The position numbers were made by a program, and so were the translations under genes. Below, in pieces: positions 17,750 through 26,726 of a stretch of 64,000 bases of DNA (position 1 is the stretch's first letter; each line of letters starts with the position of its first letter). The stretch lies in contig JJOH01000028.1 in the NCBI GenBank assembly GCA_000696115.1, positions 1 through 64,000 on the forward strand. The letters are read 5' to 3'. The notes beneath the pieces were generated by a model. The model was not told the DNA's origin and did not search any database. It saw nothing but the letters and a program-made list of their open reading frames with translations. The DNA is from Streptomyces olindensis (GTDB taxonomy: Bacteria > Actinomycetota > Actinomycetes > Streptomycetales > Streptomycetaceae).

Positions 17750-19144
17750 TCAGGCCTTCGCCAGCTCCTTCTCGCCGCCCTGCTCGGGCACCTCGACGTG
17801 GTCGTCGGGGGCCGGGCCGCCGTGCCCGTCGTCCAGCAGCGTCTTCTCGTCGAAGGGCAGCTGTCCGGCGAGGACCTGGTTGACGCGGTCCTTGTCGATC
17901 TCCTTCGTCCAGGTGCCGATCAGCACGGTGGCCACGGCGTTGCCGGCGAAGTTGGTCAGGGCGCGGGCCTCGCTCATGAAGCGGTCGATGCCGACGATGA
18001 GGCCGATGCCGTCCACCAGGGCCGGCTTGTGCGACTGCAGACCACCGGCCAGGGTCGCGAGACCGGCACCGGTGACACCGGCGGCGCCCTTGGAGGCGAC
18101 CAGCAGGAAGAGCAGCAGCGGGATCTGCTCGCCGACGGACATCGGGGTGCCCATGGCGTCGGCGATGAACAGGGACGCCATGGTCATGTAGATCATGGTG
18201 CCGTCGAGGTTGAAGGAGTAGCCGGTCGGGACGGTGATGCCGACCACCGGCTTGCTGACGCCCAGGTGCTCCATCTTCGCGATGAGCCGCGGCAGCGCGG
18301 ACTCGGAGGAGGAGGTGGACAGGATCAGCAGGAACTCGCGGCCGAGGTACTTGAACAGCGTGAGGATGTTCAGACCGGAGATCACGCGCAGCAGGATGCC
18401 GAGCACGATGAAGACGAAGAGGAAGCAGGTGACGTAGAAGCCGAGCATCAGCACGGCGAGGCTCTTGAGCGCGTCCAGGCCGGCGGAGCCGGTGACGGCG
18501 GCGATGGCGCCGAAGGCACCGATCGGGGCGGCCCACATCACCATCGCGAGGATGCGGAAGACGAGCCGCTGGATGTGCTCGATGCCGCGCAGGATCGGCT
18601 GGCCGGCCGAGCCCATGCCCTGCAGCGCGAAGCCGGCGAGCAGCGCGATCAGCAGGGTCTGCAGGACCGACTCGTTGGTGAAGGCGGAGACGATCGTGGT
18701 CGGGATGATGCCGAGCAGGAACTCGGTGGTGCCCTTGGCCTCGGCGTCGACCTGCGCGTGACCCGCGTCCTTGACGGCGTCGGTCACCGCCAGGCCCGTG
18801 CCCGGCTCCAGGATGTTGCCGACGACCAGGCCGATGCCCAGGGCGACCAGGGACATCACCGTGAAGTAGCCGAGGGCGATACCGCCGACGGCGCCGACCT
18901 TGGCGGCCTTCCGTACCGAGCCGATGCCCAGCACGATCGTGCAGAAGATGATCGGGGAGATCATCATCTTGATCAGGTTCACGAAGCCGGTGCCGATCGG
19001 CTTCAGTCCGACGGCGAAGTCGGGTGCGGCCAGACCCACCGCGATACCGGCGGCGACGGCGATGATCACCGCGATGTACAGATAGTGCGTGCGGTCCCGC
19101 TTGGCTTGGGGTGCGGCAGGTGCCGTATCGGCTGCGCTGGTCAC
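17750..19144 (-). CDS. dctA: C4-dicarboxylate:cation symporter DctA
   Basis: Transporter of 464 residues of the DAACS family, importing succinate, fumarate and malate. The family signatures are LSTSSSESALPRL (serine-rich loop) and GYSFNLDGTMIYM, followed by FAGNAVATVLIG. The start is GTG 19144, preceded by AAGGAGGG; the longer frame to 19192 has no ribosome site. The C-terminal tail (about 420-464) is hydrophilic and acidic. It is divergent from a CitA/DcuS-type sensor kinase and its regulator, an arrangement usual for dicarboxylate uptake genes and their control. Confidence 0.95.
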   Translation of the reverse strand: MTSAADTAPAAPQAKRDRTHYLYIAVIIAVAAGIAVGLAAPDFAVGLKPIGTGFVNLIKMMISPIIFCTIVLGIGSVRKAAKVGAVGGIALGYFTVMSLVALGIGLVVGNILEPGTGLAVTDAVKDAGHAQVDAEAKGTTEFLLGIIPTTIVSAFTNESVLQTLLIALLAGFALQGMGSAGQPILRGIEHIQRLVFRILAMVMWAAPIGAFGAIAAVTGSAGLDALKSLAVLMLGFYVTCFLFVFIVLGILLRVISGLNILTLFKYLGREFLLILSTSSSESALPRLIAKMEHLGVSKPVVGITVPTGYSFNLDGTMIYMTMASLFIADAMGTPMSVGEQIPLLLFLLVASKGAAGVTGAGLATLAGGLQSHKPALVDGIGLIVGIDRFMSEARALTNFAGNAVATVLIGTWTKEIDKDRVNQVLAGQLPFDEKTLLDDGHGGPAPDDHVEVPEQGGEKELAKA

Positions 19145-19321
19145 GGCGGCCCTCCTTGACGACGTCGTCGGCATCACCGGCGTGCGGCTCACGTCCGGGA
19201 AACAGGGAGCGGGGCTCCCGGAGATGCGTTATGGGGAATGCCGTGACTATGTCCTGCTCTGTGAGCGCGGTCACCCTTCCGTTCATTTAGTTCACAATCA
19301 GCCACGGGGCAGACTGGCGGC

Positions 19322-21046
19322 ATGCGCCTCACCGTCCCCGGTCCCCGCAGCCTGGCGGGCCAGCTCTTCGCCATGCAGGCCGTTCTGATAGCGGTCGTCG
19401 TGGCCGGATACGCGCTGTTCACCTATGTCAGCGACCGCAGCCAGGCCGAGGAGGCCGCGAGGCGCCAGGCCAGGGCGGTGGCGCGGTCCGTCGCCGACTC
19501 CCCCTCCGTGCTGGCGGCGACCCGCACCTCCGACCCGACCGCCCAGCTCCAGCCGTACGCGCTGAAGGTGATGCGGGACACCGAGGTCGACTTCATCACG
19601 ATCATGAACCCGCGGGGCATCCGCTGGACGCACCCCGACCCGGACCAGATCGGCCAGAGGTTCCAGGGGCACACCGAGAAGGCCCTGCGGGGCCAGACCT
19701 TCACCGAGACCTACACCGGCACGCTCGGCCCCTCGGTCCGCGCGGTCACCCCGATCCAGGACGGCCGGAAGGTGGTCGGCCTGGTCAGCGCGGGCATCCG
19801 GGTCGAGGAGATCACCCAGCGGGTGCAGGACCAGCTGACGGCCCTGCTCGGTGTCGCGGCCGGCGCCCTGGCGCTGGGCGCCGTCGGCACGTACGTCATC
19901 AACGCCCGGCTGCGCCGCCACACCCACGGCATGAACGCCGCCGAGCTGAGCCGCATGCACGACTACCACCAGGCCGCACTGCACGCGGTACGCGAGGGGC
20001 TGCTGATGCTGGACGGGCAGTACCGTGTGGCGTTGATCAACGACGGAGGGCGGGAGTTGCTCGGCGTGGCCGGGGACGTGGTGGGCAGGTCGGTGGCGGA
20101 GCTGGGGCTGCCCGCCCCGCTGACGGGTGCGCTGCTGGCGTCGGAGCCGCGGGTGGACGAGGTGCATCTGACGGCGTCCCGGGTCCTGGTGATCAACACC
20201 TCGCCGGTGTCGGGCGGCGAGCGGCGCGGTACGGTCGTCACCCTGCGTGATGTGACCGAACTCCAGTCGCTGATGGGCGAGTTGGACTCCGAGCGGGGCT
20301 TTACGCAGGCGCTGCGCTCGCAGGCGCACGAGGCGGCGAACCGGCTGCACACGGTCGTCTCGCTGATCGAGCTGGGCCGGGCGGACGAGGCGGTGGAGTT
20401 CGCGACGGCCGAGCTGGAGCTGGCGCAGGCACTGACCGACCAGGTCGTGGCGGCGGTGAGCGAGCCGGTGCTGGCGGCGCTGCTGCTGGGCAAGACGGCC
20501 CAGGCGAACGAGCGGGGCGTGGAGCTGATGGTGTCGGAGGACAGCCGACTGGACGACGGACTGCTGCCGGATTCCCTGCCGGCGCGGGACCTGGTGACCA
20601 TCCTCGGCAATCTGATCGACAACGCCGTGGACGCGGCGCAGGGCAGCGTGCGGGCGCGGGTGACGGTGTCGGCCTACACCGAGGACGCCGACGACGTGGG
20701 CGACGCCGGGGACGCCCGGGACACGGAGAGCGCGCGGGAGCCGCTCGGTGCCCCCGAGCTGGTGATGCGGGTCTCGGACACGGGCCCGGGTGTGGACCCG
20801 GCGCACGCCGAGGCGGTCTTCGAGCGGGGCTTCTCGACGAAGCCGGCGGGCCCGGGCGGCCGGGGCCTGGGGCTGGCGCTCGTCCAGCAGGCGGCGCAGC
20901 GGCACGGCGGGACGCTGACGGTGACGCGGGCCGACGGCGGCGGGGCGGAGTTCGAGGTACGGCTCCCGCTGCGGGAGTCCGGCGCGGTCGCCGGGCGGAC
21001 GACGTCCGGGACCCCGGTGTCCAGAGGCGCTGGAGGCGACGCATGA
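19322..21046 (+). CDS. CitA/DcuS-type sensor histidine kinase
   Basis: Membrane sensor of 574 residues. The layout is a membrane segment at about 15-36, a periplasmic-type PAS sensor (about 37-175, with DFITIMNPRGIRWTHPDPDQIG), a second membrane segment (about 177-197), a cytoplasmic PAS (about 220-310) and the kinase. The phosphorylated His is in QAHEAANRLHTV (His336), the typical H-box of the citrate/C4-dicarboxylate family. The N box is LGNLIDNAVDAA and the G box GGRGLGLALV. An acidic insert (EDADDVGDAGDARD) lies between the N and G boxes. It overlaps the regulator gene as ATGA. The divergent dctA suggests a C4-dicarboxylate signal. Confidence 0.94.
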   Translation: MRLTVPGPRSLAGQLFAMQAVLIAVVVAGYALFTYVSDRSQAEEAARRQARAVARSVADSPSVLAATRTSDPTAQLQPYALKVMRDTEVDFITIMNPRGIRWTHPDPDQIGQRFQGHTEKALRGQTFTETYTGTLGPSVRAVTPIQDGRKVVGLVSAGIRVEEITQRVQDQLTALLGVAAGALALGAVGTYVINARLRRHTHGMNAAELSRMHDYHQAALHAVREGLLMLDGQYRVALINDGGRELLGVAGDVVGRSVAELGLPAPLTGALLASEPRVDEVHLTASRVLVINTSPVSGGERRGTVVTLRDVTELQSLMGELDSERGFTQALRSQAHEAANRLHTVVSLIELGRADEAVEFATAELELAQALTDQVVAAVSEPVLAALLLGKTAQANERGVELMVSEDSRLDDGLLPDSLPARDLVTILGNLIDNAVDAAQGSVRARVTVSAYTEDADDVGDAGDARDTESAREPLGAPELVMRVSDTGPGVDPAHAEAVFERGFSTKPAGPGGRGLGLALVQQAAQRHGGTLTVTRADGGGAEFEVRLPLRESGAVAGRTTSGTPVSRGAGGDA

Positions 21047-21732
21047 CGAGCAGCGAGAAGGCCATCCGCGTCCTGGTCGTGGAGGACGACCCCGTGGCCG
21101 CCGACGCCCACGTCCTGTACGTCGGCCGGGTCCCCGGCTTCGTCGCCGTGGGCAAGGCGCACACGGGCGCGGAGGCCCGCCGGGCCCTGGACCGCACGCC
21201 GGTGGACCTGCTCCTGCTCGACCTGCACCTCCCCGATGTGCACGGCCTGCAACTGGCCCGCTCCCTGCGGGCGGCCGGCCACCACGCCGACGTGATAGCG
21301 GTGACGTCGGCCCGCGATCTGGCGGTCGTCCGCGAGGGCGTCTCGCTCGGGGTCGTGCAGTACGTCCTGAAGCCGTTCACCTTCGCGACCCTGCGCGACC
21401 GGCTCGTGCGGTACGCGGAGTTCCACGCGGCGGTCGGCGAGGCGAGCGGCCAGGACGAGGTGGACCGGGCGCTCGCGGCCCTGCGCGCCCCCGGCCCGGC
21501 CGCCCTGCCCAAGGGCCTGAGCGCGCCCACGCTGGAGCGGGTGACGATCGCCCTGCGCGACAGCGCGGAGGGCCTCACGGCCGCGGGCGTGGCCGAGACG
21601 GTGGGCATCTCCCGCATCACGGCCCGCCGTTACCTGGAGCACCTGGTCGACGCGGGCCGCGCGGCACGCCGTCCGCAGTACGGCACGGTGGGGCGGCCGG
21701 AGCTCCAGTACCGCTGGGTCACGGGCCAGTGA
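21043..21732 (+). CDS. CitB/DpiA-type response regulator
   Basis: Response regulator of 229 residues. The receiver domain has the acidic pocket VVEDD (residues 12-16), phospho-acceptor Asp60 in LLLLDLHLPD, and the conserved Lys in VLKPF. The C-terminal winged helix contains GVAETVGISRITARRYLEHLVDAG. It is translated together with the upstream kinase (ATGA overlap). The expected target is dctA on the other side of the kinase. No clear binding site was identified in the 177-bp dctA/kinase gap. Confidence 0.94.
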   Translation: MTSSEKAIRVLVVEDDPVAADAHVLYVGRVPGFVAVGKAHTGAEARRALDRTPVDLLLLDLHLPDVHGLQLARSLRAAGHHADVIAVTSARDLAVVREGVSLGVVQYVLKPFTFATLRDRLVRYAEFHAAVGEASGQDEVDRALAALRAPGPAALPKGLSAPTLERVTIALRDSAEGLTAAGVAETVGISRITARRYLEHLVDAGRAARRPQYGTVGRPELQYRWVTGQ

Positions 21733-21770
21733 CGGTCCCTCAGTCATCCGATGGAACCGCCGCACACGCA

Positions 21771-21800
21771 TTGACCTGACTAGACCACTCAACTTAGGTT
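21771..21800 (+). promoter_or_regulatory. Promoter of the sugar ABC operon with a DasR-like site
   Basis: TTGACC at 21771-21776 and TAGGTT at 21795-21800 are 18 bp apart, a good vegetative promoter. Between them, ACCTGACTAGACCACT at 21774-21789 matches the DasR element (ACTGGTCTAGACCACT) at 13 of 16 positions, with the right half perfect. Binding there would block the polymerase. Confidence 0.6.
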
Positions 21801-21853
21801 CACGACGCAGCCGTCCCGGCCACAACGAAGTGCGCCCGTAGGAGGTCGTGCCC

Positions 21854-23221
21854 GTGCGCCCCACCGCCGCCCTCACCCCCCTCGTCGCCCTGGTCGTCGC
21901 CGCCACCGCCCTCACCGCCTGCGGCGGGGGCTCCGGCAGCGACCCGGACACCGTGAAGGTCTCCTTCAAACAGTCCACGGACAACTCCGTGAAGGTGATG
22001 GACACCTACCTCGCGGACATCAAGAAGCAGTTCGAGAAGGCCCACCCCGGCAAGAAGGTCGAACTGGTTCCGATCAAGGCCCCGGACTCGGAGTACTACA
22101 CCAAGCTCCAGCAGATGCTCCGCTCCCCCAAGACCGCCCCCGACCTGGTCTACGAGGACACGTTCCTCATCAACTCCGACATCACCAGCGGCTACTTGAA
22201 GCCCCTCGACCCCTACCTCGCCAAGTGGCCCGACTGGAACCGGTTCATGGACACGGCGAAGGCGGCGGCCCGGGGCGAGGACGGCAAGACGTACGGCGTC
22301 CCCGACGGCACGGACACGCGCGGCCTGTGGTTCAGCAAGGACATCTTCGCCAAGGCCGGCCTGCCCGCCGACTGGCAGCCGAAGACCTGGAACGACGTCC
22401 TCACCGCGGCCCGCACCATCAAGCGGAAGGTCCCGGGCGTCATCCCCCTCAACGTCTACACGGGCAAGCCGGTCGGCGAGGCCGCCACCATGCAGACGTT
22501 CGAGATGCTGCTCTACGGCACGAACGACGGCTCCACGGACCCCCTGTACGACAAGGCGAGCAAGAAGTGGATCGCCGGCGGGCAGGGCTTCGAGGACGCG
22601 CTCGCCTTCGTCGAGACGGTCTACAAGGAGAAGCTCGGCCCGGACGTCTCCGACGCCCTCGACCCCAACGTCATGACCCGCGTGCGCGGCGAGTGGCTCC
22701 CGCAGGGCGAGCTCGGCATCGCCCTCGACGGCTCCTGGCTCCCGCAGGACTGGCTGCCCGGCAGCGGCCACGAGTGGCCCGAGTGGTCGGAGGAACTGGG
22801 TCTGGCCGCCATGCCGACCCAGCACGGCCAGGCGCCCGGCAAGGTGAGCATGTCCGGCGGCTGGACCTGGTCGATCCCCGCCAAGGCGGCCAACCCGGAC
22901 CTGGCGTTCGAGTTCATCAGGACGATGCAGACCAAGGCCAACGCGCAGAAGTGGTACATCGCCAACTCGGGCATCGCGGTCCGCGAGGACGTCGCCGAGG
23001 ACCCCGCGTACGTCGACGCCCAGCCCGGCATCAAGTTCTTCACCGACCTGGTGGCCTCCACGCACTACCGCCCCGCCTACCCGGCCTATCCCAAGGTCTC
23101 CACGGCCATCCAGGAGGCGATGGAGAGCGTGACCACGGGCGACGCGTCGGCGGACGAGGCGACGAGCGCCTACACGGACGCGCTGAAGGACGCCACCGAC
23201 AACCAGGTGGTCGAACGGTGA
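21854..23221 (+). CDS. Sugar ABC transporter solute-binding lipoprotein
   Basis: Extracellular binding protein of about 455 residues, family 1 (CUT1 sugars). The lipoprotein signal ends in LTAC with Cys23. The family features FEKAHPGKKVELV, the WNDVLTAARTI segment and SGGWTWSIPAKAANPDLAFEFI are present. The start is GTG 21854, 8 nt after AGGAGG; a GTG at 21848 is too close to the ribosome site. It is the first gene of an operon with two permeases. A DasR-like element in the promoter suggests N-acetylglucosamine control, so an amino sugar or chitin oligomer is a fair guess for the substrate. Sequence alone does not prove it. Confidence 0.9.
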   Translation: MRPTAALTPLVALVVAATALTACGGGSGSDPDTVKVSFKQSTDNSVKVMDTYLADIKKQFEKAHPGKKVELVPIKAPDSEYYTKLQQMLRSPKTAPDLVYEDTFLINSDITSGYLKPLDPYLAKWPDWNRFMDTAKAAARGEDGKTYGVPDGTDTRGLWFSKDIFAKAGLPADWQPKTWNDVLTAARTIKRKVPGVIPLNVYTGKPVGEAATMQTFEMLLYGTNDGSTDPLYDKASKKWIAGGQGFEDALAFVETVYKEKLGPDVSDALDPNVMTRVRGEWLPQGELGIALDGSWLPQDWLPGSGHEWPEWSEELGLAAMPTQHGQAPGKVSMSGGWTWSIPAKAANPDLAFEFIRTMQTKANAQKWYIANSGIAVREDVAEDPAYVDAQPGIKFFTDLVASTHYRPAYPAYPKVSTAIQEAMESVTTGDASADEATSAYTDALKDATDNQVVER

Positions 23222-23231
23222 GCGAGGGCCG

Positions 23232-24152
23232 ATGACCGCCACCGCACCCCACCCCCGGCTCACCAAGGCCCCCACGGACCCGCACCCGGCACGCGGCCCC
23301 CGCCTGCCGGTGCGGATCCTCCCCCTGGCCCCCGCCGTCGTCCTCCTGCTCCTCTTCCTGGCCGGCCCGATCGCCTACTGCGTCTACATCGCCTTCACGG
23401 ACCTCCAGCTCACCGGCCAGGCCCGGGAGTCGTTCGTCGGCCTCGACAACTTCACCCGGGCCCTCGGGGACGAGGAGTTCCGCAACGCCGTATGGCTGAC
23501 GCTGGTGTTCACGGTCCTGTCGTCCCTGATCGGCCAGAACACCCTCGGCCTGGCGCTCGCCGCGCTGATGCAGCGCGCGTCGAAACCGGTCCGCACCCTC
23601 ACCGGCGGCATCGTCGTCACGGCGTGGGTGCTGCCGGAGGTGGTGGCCGGCTTCCTCCTCTACGCCTTCTTCCGGCGCGAGGGAACACTCAACGCCATCC
23701 TGGACTGGCTGCACCTGCCCGCGCAGAACTGGCTGTTCACGCTGCCCATCCTGGCGGTGTCGTTCGCCAACGTCTGGCGCGGCACGGCGTTCTCGATGCT
23801 GGTCTACTCGGCGGCGCTGAACGAGATCCCGAAGGAGATCACCGAGGCGGCCGAGGTCGACGGGGCGGGCGGCTGGCGCCGCATGTGGCACATCACGCTG
23901 CCCATGATCCGCCGCTCCATCGGCACGAACCTGATGCTCAACACGCTCCAGACCCTCTCCGTCTTCGGCCTGATCTGGGTGATGACGAGGGGCGGCCCCG
24001 GCGGGCGGAGCCAGACGCTGCCCCTGTTCATGTACGAACAGGCCTTCCAGAACAGCCTGATCGGCTACGGCACGGCGGTCGCTCTGCTGCTGCTCGTGGT
24101 CGGCTCCCTCTTCTCCCTCGTCTACCTGCGCCTGCTGCGGACGGAGGTCTGA
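23232..24152 (+). CDS. Sugar ABC transporter permease (MalF type)
   Basis: Inner-membrane permease of 306 residues with six predicted helices. The first begins at ILPLAPAVVLLLLFL. The EAA loop that contacts the ATPase is EITEAAEVDGAGGWRRMWHITLP. The gene starts 10 bp after the binding-protein stop. No ATPase gene follows. In Streptomyces such CUT1 importers usually share the MsiK ATPase encoded elsewhere, and I infer the same here. Confidence 0.92.
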   Translation: MTATAPHPRLTKAPTDPHPARGPRLPVRILPLAPAVVLLLLFLAGPIAYCVYIAFTDLQLTGQARESFVGLDNFTRALGDEEFRNAVWLTLVFTVLSSLIGQNTLGLALAALMQRASKPVRTLTGGIVVTAWVLPEVVAGFLLYAFFRREGTLNAILDWLHLPAQNWLFTLPILAVSFANVWRGTAFSMLVYSAALNEIPKEITEAAEVDGAGGWRRMWHITLPMIRRSIGTNLMLNTLQTLSVFGLIWVMTRGGPGGRSQTLPLFMYEQAFQNSLIGYGTAVALLLLVVGSLFSLVYLRLLRTEV

Positions 24153-24158
24153 CCCGTC

Positions 24159-24998
24159 ATGGCCCTCACCCTCGCCTCCCGCCGCACGACCCGCCGCCTC
24201 GCCGCGGACGCGGGCCTCCTGGTGGTCGCCGCCGCGTTCGTCCTCCCCCTGGCCTGGGTCGTCCTCTCGGCCCTCGACCCCCGGGCGAATCTGCGGGTGA
24301 AGACACCCGACGGCCTCACCCTGGCCAACTTCGACGCGATCCTCACCCCCGAGATCACCTTCACGCCGCTCCTCAACAGCCTGATCCTCTGCGGCGGCGC
24401 GACGCTGCTGACGGTGGTCTGCGCGGCCCTGGCGGCCTACCCGCTGTCCCGCTTCCGCTCCCGCTTCAACCGCCCGTTCCTGCTGACGATCCTCTTCGCC
24501 ACCAGCCTGCCCATCACAGCGATCATGGTCCCGGTCTACGCGCTGTTCGTGCGGGTGGACCTGATCGACACCATGCACGGCACGATCTTCTTCTTCGCCG
24601 CGTCCCAACTGCCGTTCGCGATCTGGCTGATGAAGAACTTCATGGACGGCGTGCCGAAAGAGTTGGAGGAGGCGGCGTGGACCGACGGGGCGTCGTCGAC
24701 GCAGTCGCTGCTGCGGATCGTCCTGCCCCTGATGGGCCCCGGCGTGGCCGTCGTGACGGTCTTCTCCTTCGTCATGATGTGGGGCAACTTCTTCGTCCCC
24801 TTCATGCTCCTGCTCACGCCCGACCAGATGCCCGCGTCGGTCAGCATCAACGACTTCTTCGGCAACCGGGGGATGGTGGCGTACGGGCAGCTGGCCGCGT
24901 TCTCCCTCGTGTACTCCACGCCGGTGATCCTCTTGTACGTCCTGATCGCCAGGCGTCTGGGAGGGGGCTTCGCCCTGGGCGGGGCGGTGAAGGGCTGA
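24159..24998 (+). CDS. Sugar ABC transporter permease (MalG type)
   Basis: Second permease of the importer, 279 residues. The first helix is at about 17-38 and the EAA loop reads ELEEAAWTDGASSTQSLLRIVLP. It starts 6 bp after the partner permease stop. The operon seems to end here, because the next gene begins 61 bp later after its own AAGGGGGA ribosome site. Like its partner it lacks a neighbouring ATPase. Confidence 0.92.
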   Translation: MALTLASRRTTRRLAADAGLLVVAAAFVLPLAWVVLSALDPRANLRVKTPDGLTLANFDAILTPEITFTPLLNSLILCGGATLLTVVCAALAAYPLSRFRSRFNRPFLLTILFATSLPITAIMVPVYALFVRVDLIDTMHGTIFFFAASQLPFAIWLMKNFMDGVPKELEEAAWTDGASSTQSLLRIVLPLMGPGVAVVTVFSFVMMWGNFFVPFMLLLTPDQMPASVSINDFFGNRGMVAYGQLAAFSLVYSTPVILLYVLIARRLGGGFALGGAVKG

Positions 24999-25059
24999 AC
25001 GGCGCCGGGAAGCCGGTGGGCGTGTCCGCTGTTGCATGTCGTGAACCCAAGGGGGAGAC

Positions 25060-26109
25060 ATGTCAGTTCGCGCTCTGGTCGTCGATCCGTCCGCACCGGC
25101 CGCCGTCCGTCTCGGCGAGGTCGCCGACCCCGTGCCCGGGCCGGACGAGGTCCTGGTGGAGGTCTCGCACGCCTCGTTGAACTACGGCGACCTCAACGAC
25201 GCCCGTTCCGGGCGGGTCCCGGTGGGCGCGGTGCTCGGTTCGGACGCGGCCGGAGTGGTCGTCCGGGCCGCGGCCGGGGGAGACGGGCCCGCGGTGGGCA
25301 CGCGGGTGGTGGCCCTGACCACCGGGGCGTTCGCCGAGCGCGTCGCGATCGGCGTGGGCGCGCTCGCCGAGGTGCCCGAGGGCCTGGAGATGGCGAAGGC
25401 GGCGGCCCTGCCGGTCGCGGGAGTGGCGGCCCTGCGCGCGCTGCGGTCCGCCGGGCTCGGACCGGGCCGCAGGGTGCTGGTCACCGGGGCGTCCGGCGGG
25501 GTCGGCCGGTACGCCGTCCAGCTGGCGGCGCGGGCCGGTGCGGAGGTGATCGCGTCGGTGGGCTCGGCCGCCCGCGCGGAGGGGCTGGCCGAGGCCGGCG
25601 CCGACGAGGTGCTGATCGGGCTGGAGGGCCTCCGGGAACCGGTGGACCTGGTCATCGACAGCGTCGGCGGACCGCAACTGGTCGCGGCCTGGGAGCTGCT
25701 CGCTCCCGGAGGCAGTGTCCAGAGCGTCGGCTGGACGTCCGGGGAACCGGCGGTCTTCCCGCCGTACGCGACCGTCGGCCCGGCCAAGTCGCTGTCCTCC
25801 TTCGTCATCGAGGGCGAGGCGGGCGCGGACCTGGCCGTCCTCACCGAGCTGGCGGCCGAGGGCACCCTCACCGTCGAGACCGGCTGGCAGGGCCCGTGGA
25901 CCCGCTTCGACGAGGCGGCCGAGGCACGTACGAGGACGCCGCGTCCGCGGAAAGGCGGTGGTTCGGACGGTCGGCGTCCCGGTAGCGGGGACCGGGTGCC
26001 GGTAGCGGGGACCGGGTGCCGGTGGCGGGGGGCCGTGGTTCAGGTGGCGGGGGGCAGGGCCCCCGTAGCGGGGGCCCGGGTGCCGGTAGCGGGGCCAGGG
26101 TCCCGGTAG
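25060..26109 (+). CDS. NADPH:quinone oxidoreductase-like protein, altered C-terminus
   Basis: Zinc-independent medium-chain dehydrogenase/reductase. The N-terminal catalytic-domain fold is followed by the nucleotide site VLVTGASGGVGRYAVQLAA (about residues 143-161). Up to about residue 290 (FDEAAEA) it is normal for the family at about 300 residues. The typical ending (an RGRRVRGKAVV-like string) is present in the +1 frame from about 25929, not in this frame. The current frame instead runs through the GC-rich repeat to 26109, adding about 55 Gly/Arg/Pro-rich residues. This looks like a 1-nt frameshift near 25925-25930, either real or a sequencing error. The ATG at 25060 follows AAGGGGGAGAC. 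Confidence 0.82.
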   Translation: MSVRALVVDPSAPAAVRLGEVADPVPGPDEVLVEVSHASLNYGDLNDARSGRVPVGAVLGSDAAGVVVRAAAGGDGPAVGTRVVALTTGAFAERVAIGVGALAEVPEGLEMAKAAALPVAGVAALRALRSAGLGPGRRVLVTGASGGVGRYAVQLAARAGAEVIASVGSAARAEGLAEAGADEVLIGLEGLREPVDLVIDSVGGPQLVAAWELLAPGGSVQSVGWTSGEPAVFPPYATVGPAKSLSSFVIEGEAGADLAVLTELAAEGTLTVETGWQGPWTRFDEAAEARTRTPRPRKGGGSDGRRPGSGDRVPVAGTGCRWRGAVVQVAGGRAPVAGARVPVAGPGSR

Positions 26110-26530
26110 GGGCAGGCGTCCCCGTAGCAGGGGCCAAGGTCCCCATCGCGGGGCCAGGGTCCCGTGGCGGGGGCAGGGTCCCGGCAGGGGTCAGAGTCCG
26201 GTAGCGGGGCCAGGGTCCCGGTAGGGCAGGCGTACCCGTAGCAGGGGCCAAGGTCCCCATCGCGAGGCCAAGGTCCCGTGGCGGGGGCAGGGTCCCGGTA
26301 GGGCAGGCTCCCCGTAGCAGGGGCCAAGGTCCCCATCGCGGGGGCAGGGTCCCGTAGCGGGGTCAGAGTCCCGGTAGGGGCAGGCTCCCCGTAGCAGGGG
26401 CCAAGGTCCCCATCGCGGGGCCAGGGTCCCGTAGCGGGAGCAGGGTCCCGGTAGCGGGGCCAGGGTCCCGGTAGGGCAGGCTACCCGTAGCAGGGGCCAG
26501 GGGCAGGGCCCCCGTAGCGGGGCCCTGCGC
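25981..26530. repeat. GC-rich nested tandem repeat array
   Basis: About 550 bp of imperfect repeats lies between the oxidoreductase and gudD. It opens with two exact 20-bp copies of GGTAGCGGGGACCGGGTGCC (25981-26000 and 26001-26020). After that, variants of GTAGCGGGGCCAGGGTCCCG recur every 18-20 bp. A longer unit marked by CCCGTAGCAGGGGCCA recurs at 26121, 26235, 26311, 26388 and 26484 (spacing 114, 76, 77 and 96). Open frames on both strands here encode only repeats and have no family features, so I call no gene. The stretch 26531-26726 is non-coding with no clear feature. Confidence 0.85.
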
Positions 26531-26726
26531 CCCGGAACAGCGGCCGGCGCCCCGGTGGCAGGAGCTGGTGTCCCCGAGCAACAGCGCGCGCCCTGGCAGC
26601 AGAGGCAGGCGCCCCGGAGCAACGGCCGGGTTCCCGGCACCAGAGGGCCAGGGACAGCCCGGCCGCTCCCCCAGCGCCCAGCCCTCCAGCCCCGGGCCCG
26701 TCACCCGCCCTCGCCGGCCCGGGCGG

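Noticed and set aside
25981..26530. CRISPR array
   Set aside because: Repeats are imperfect, 18-20 bp, contiguous and without unique spacers; no cas gene is present.
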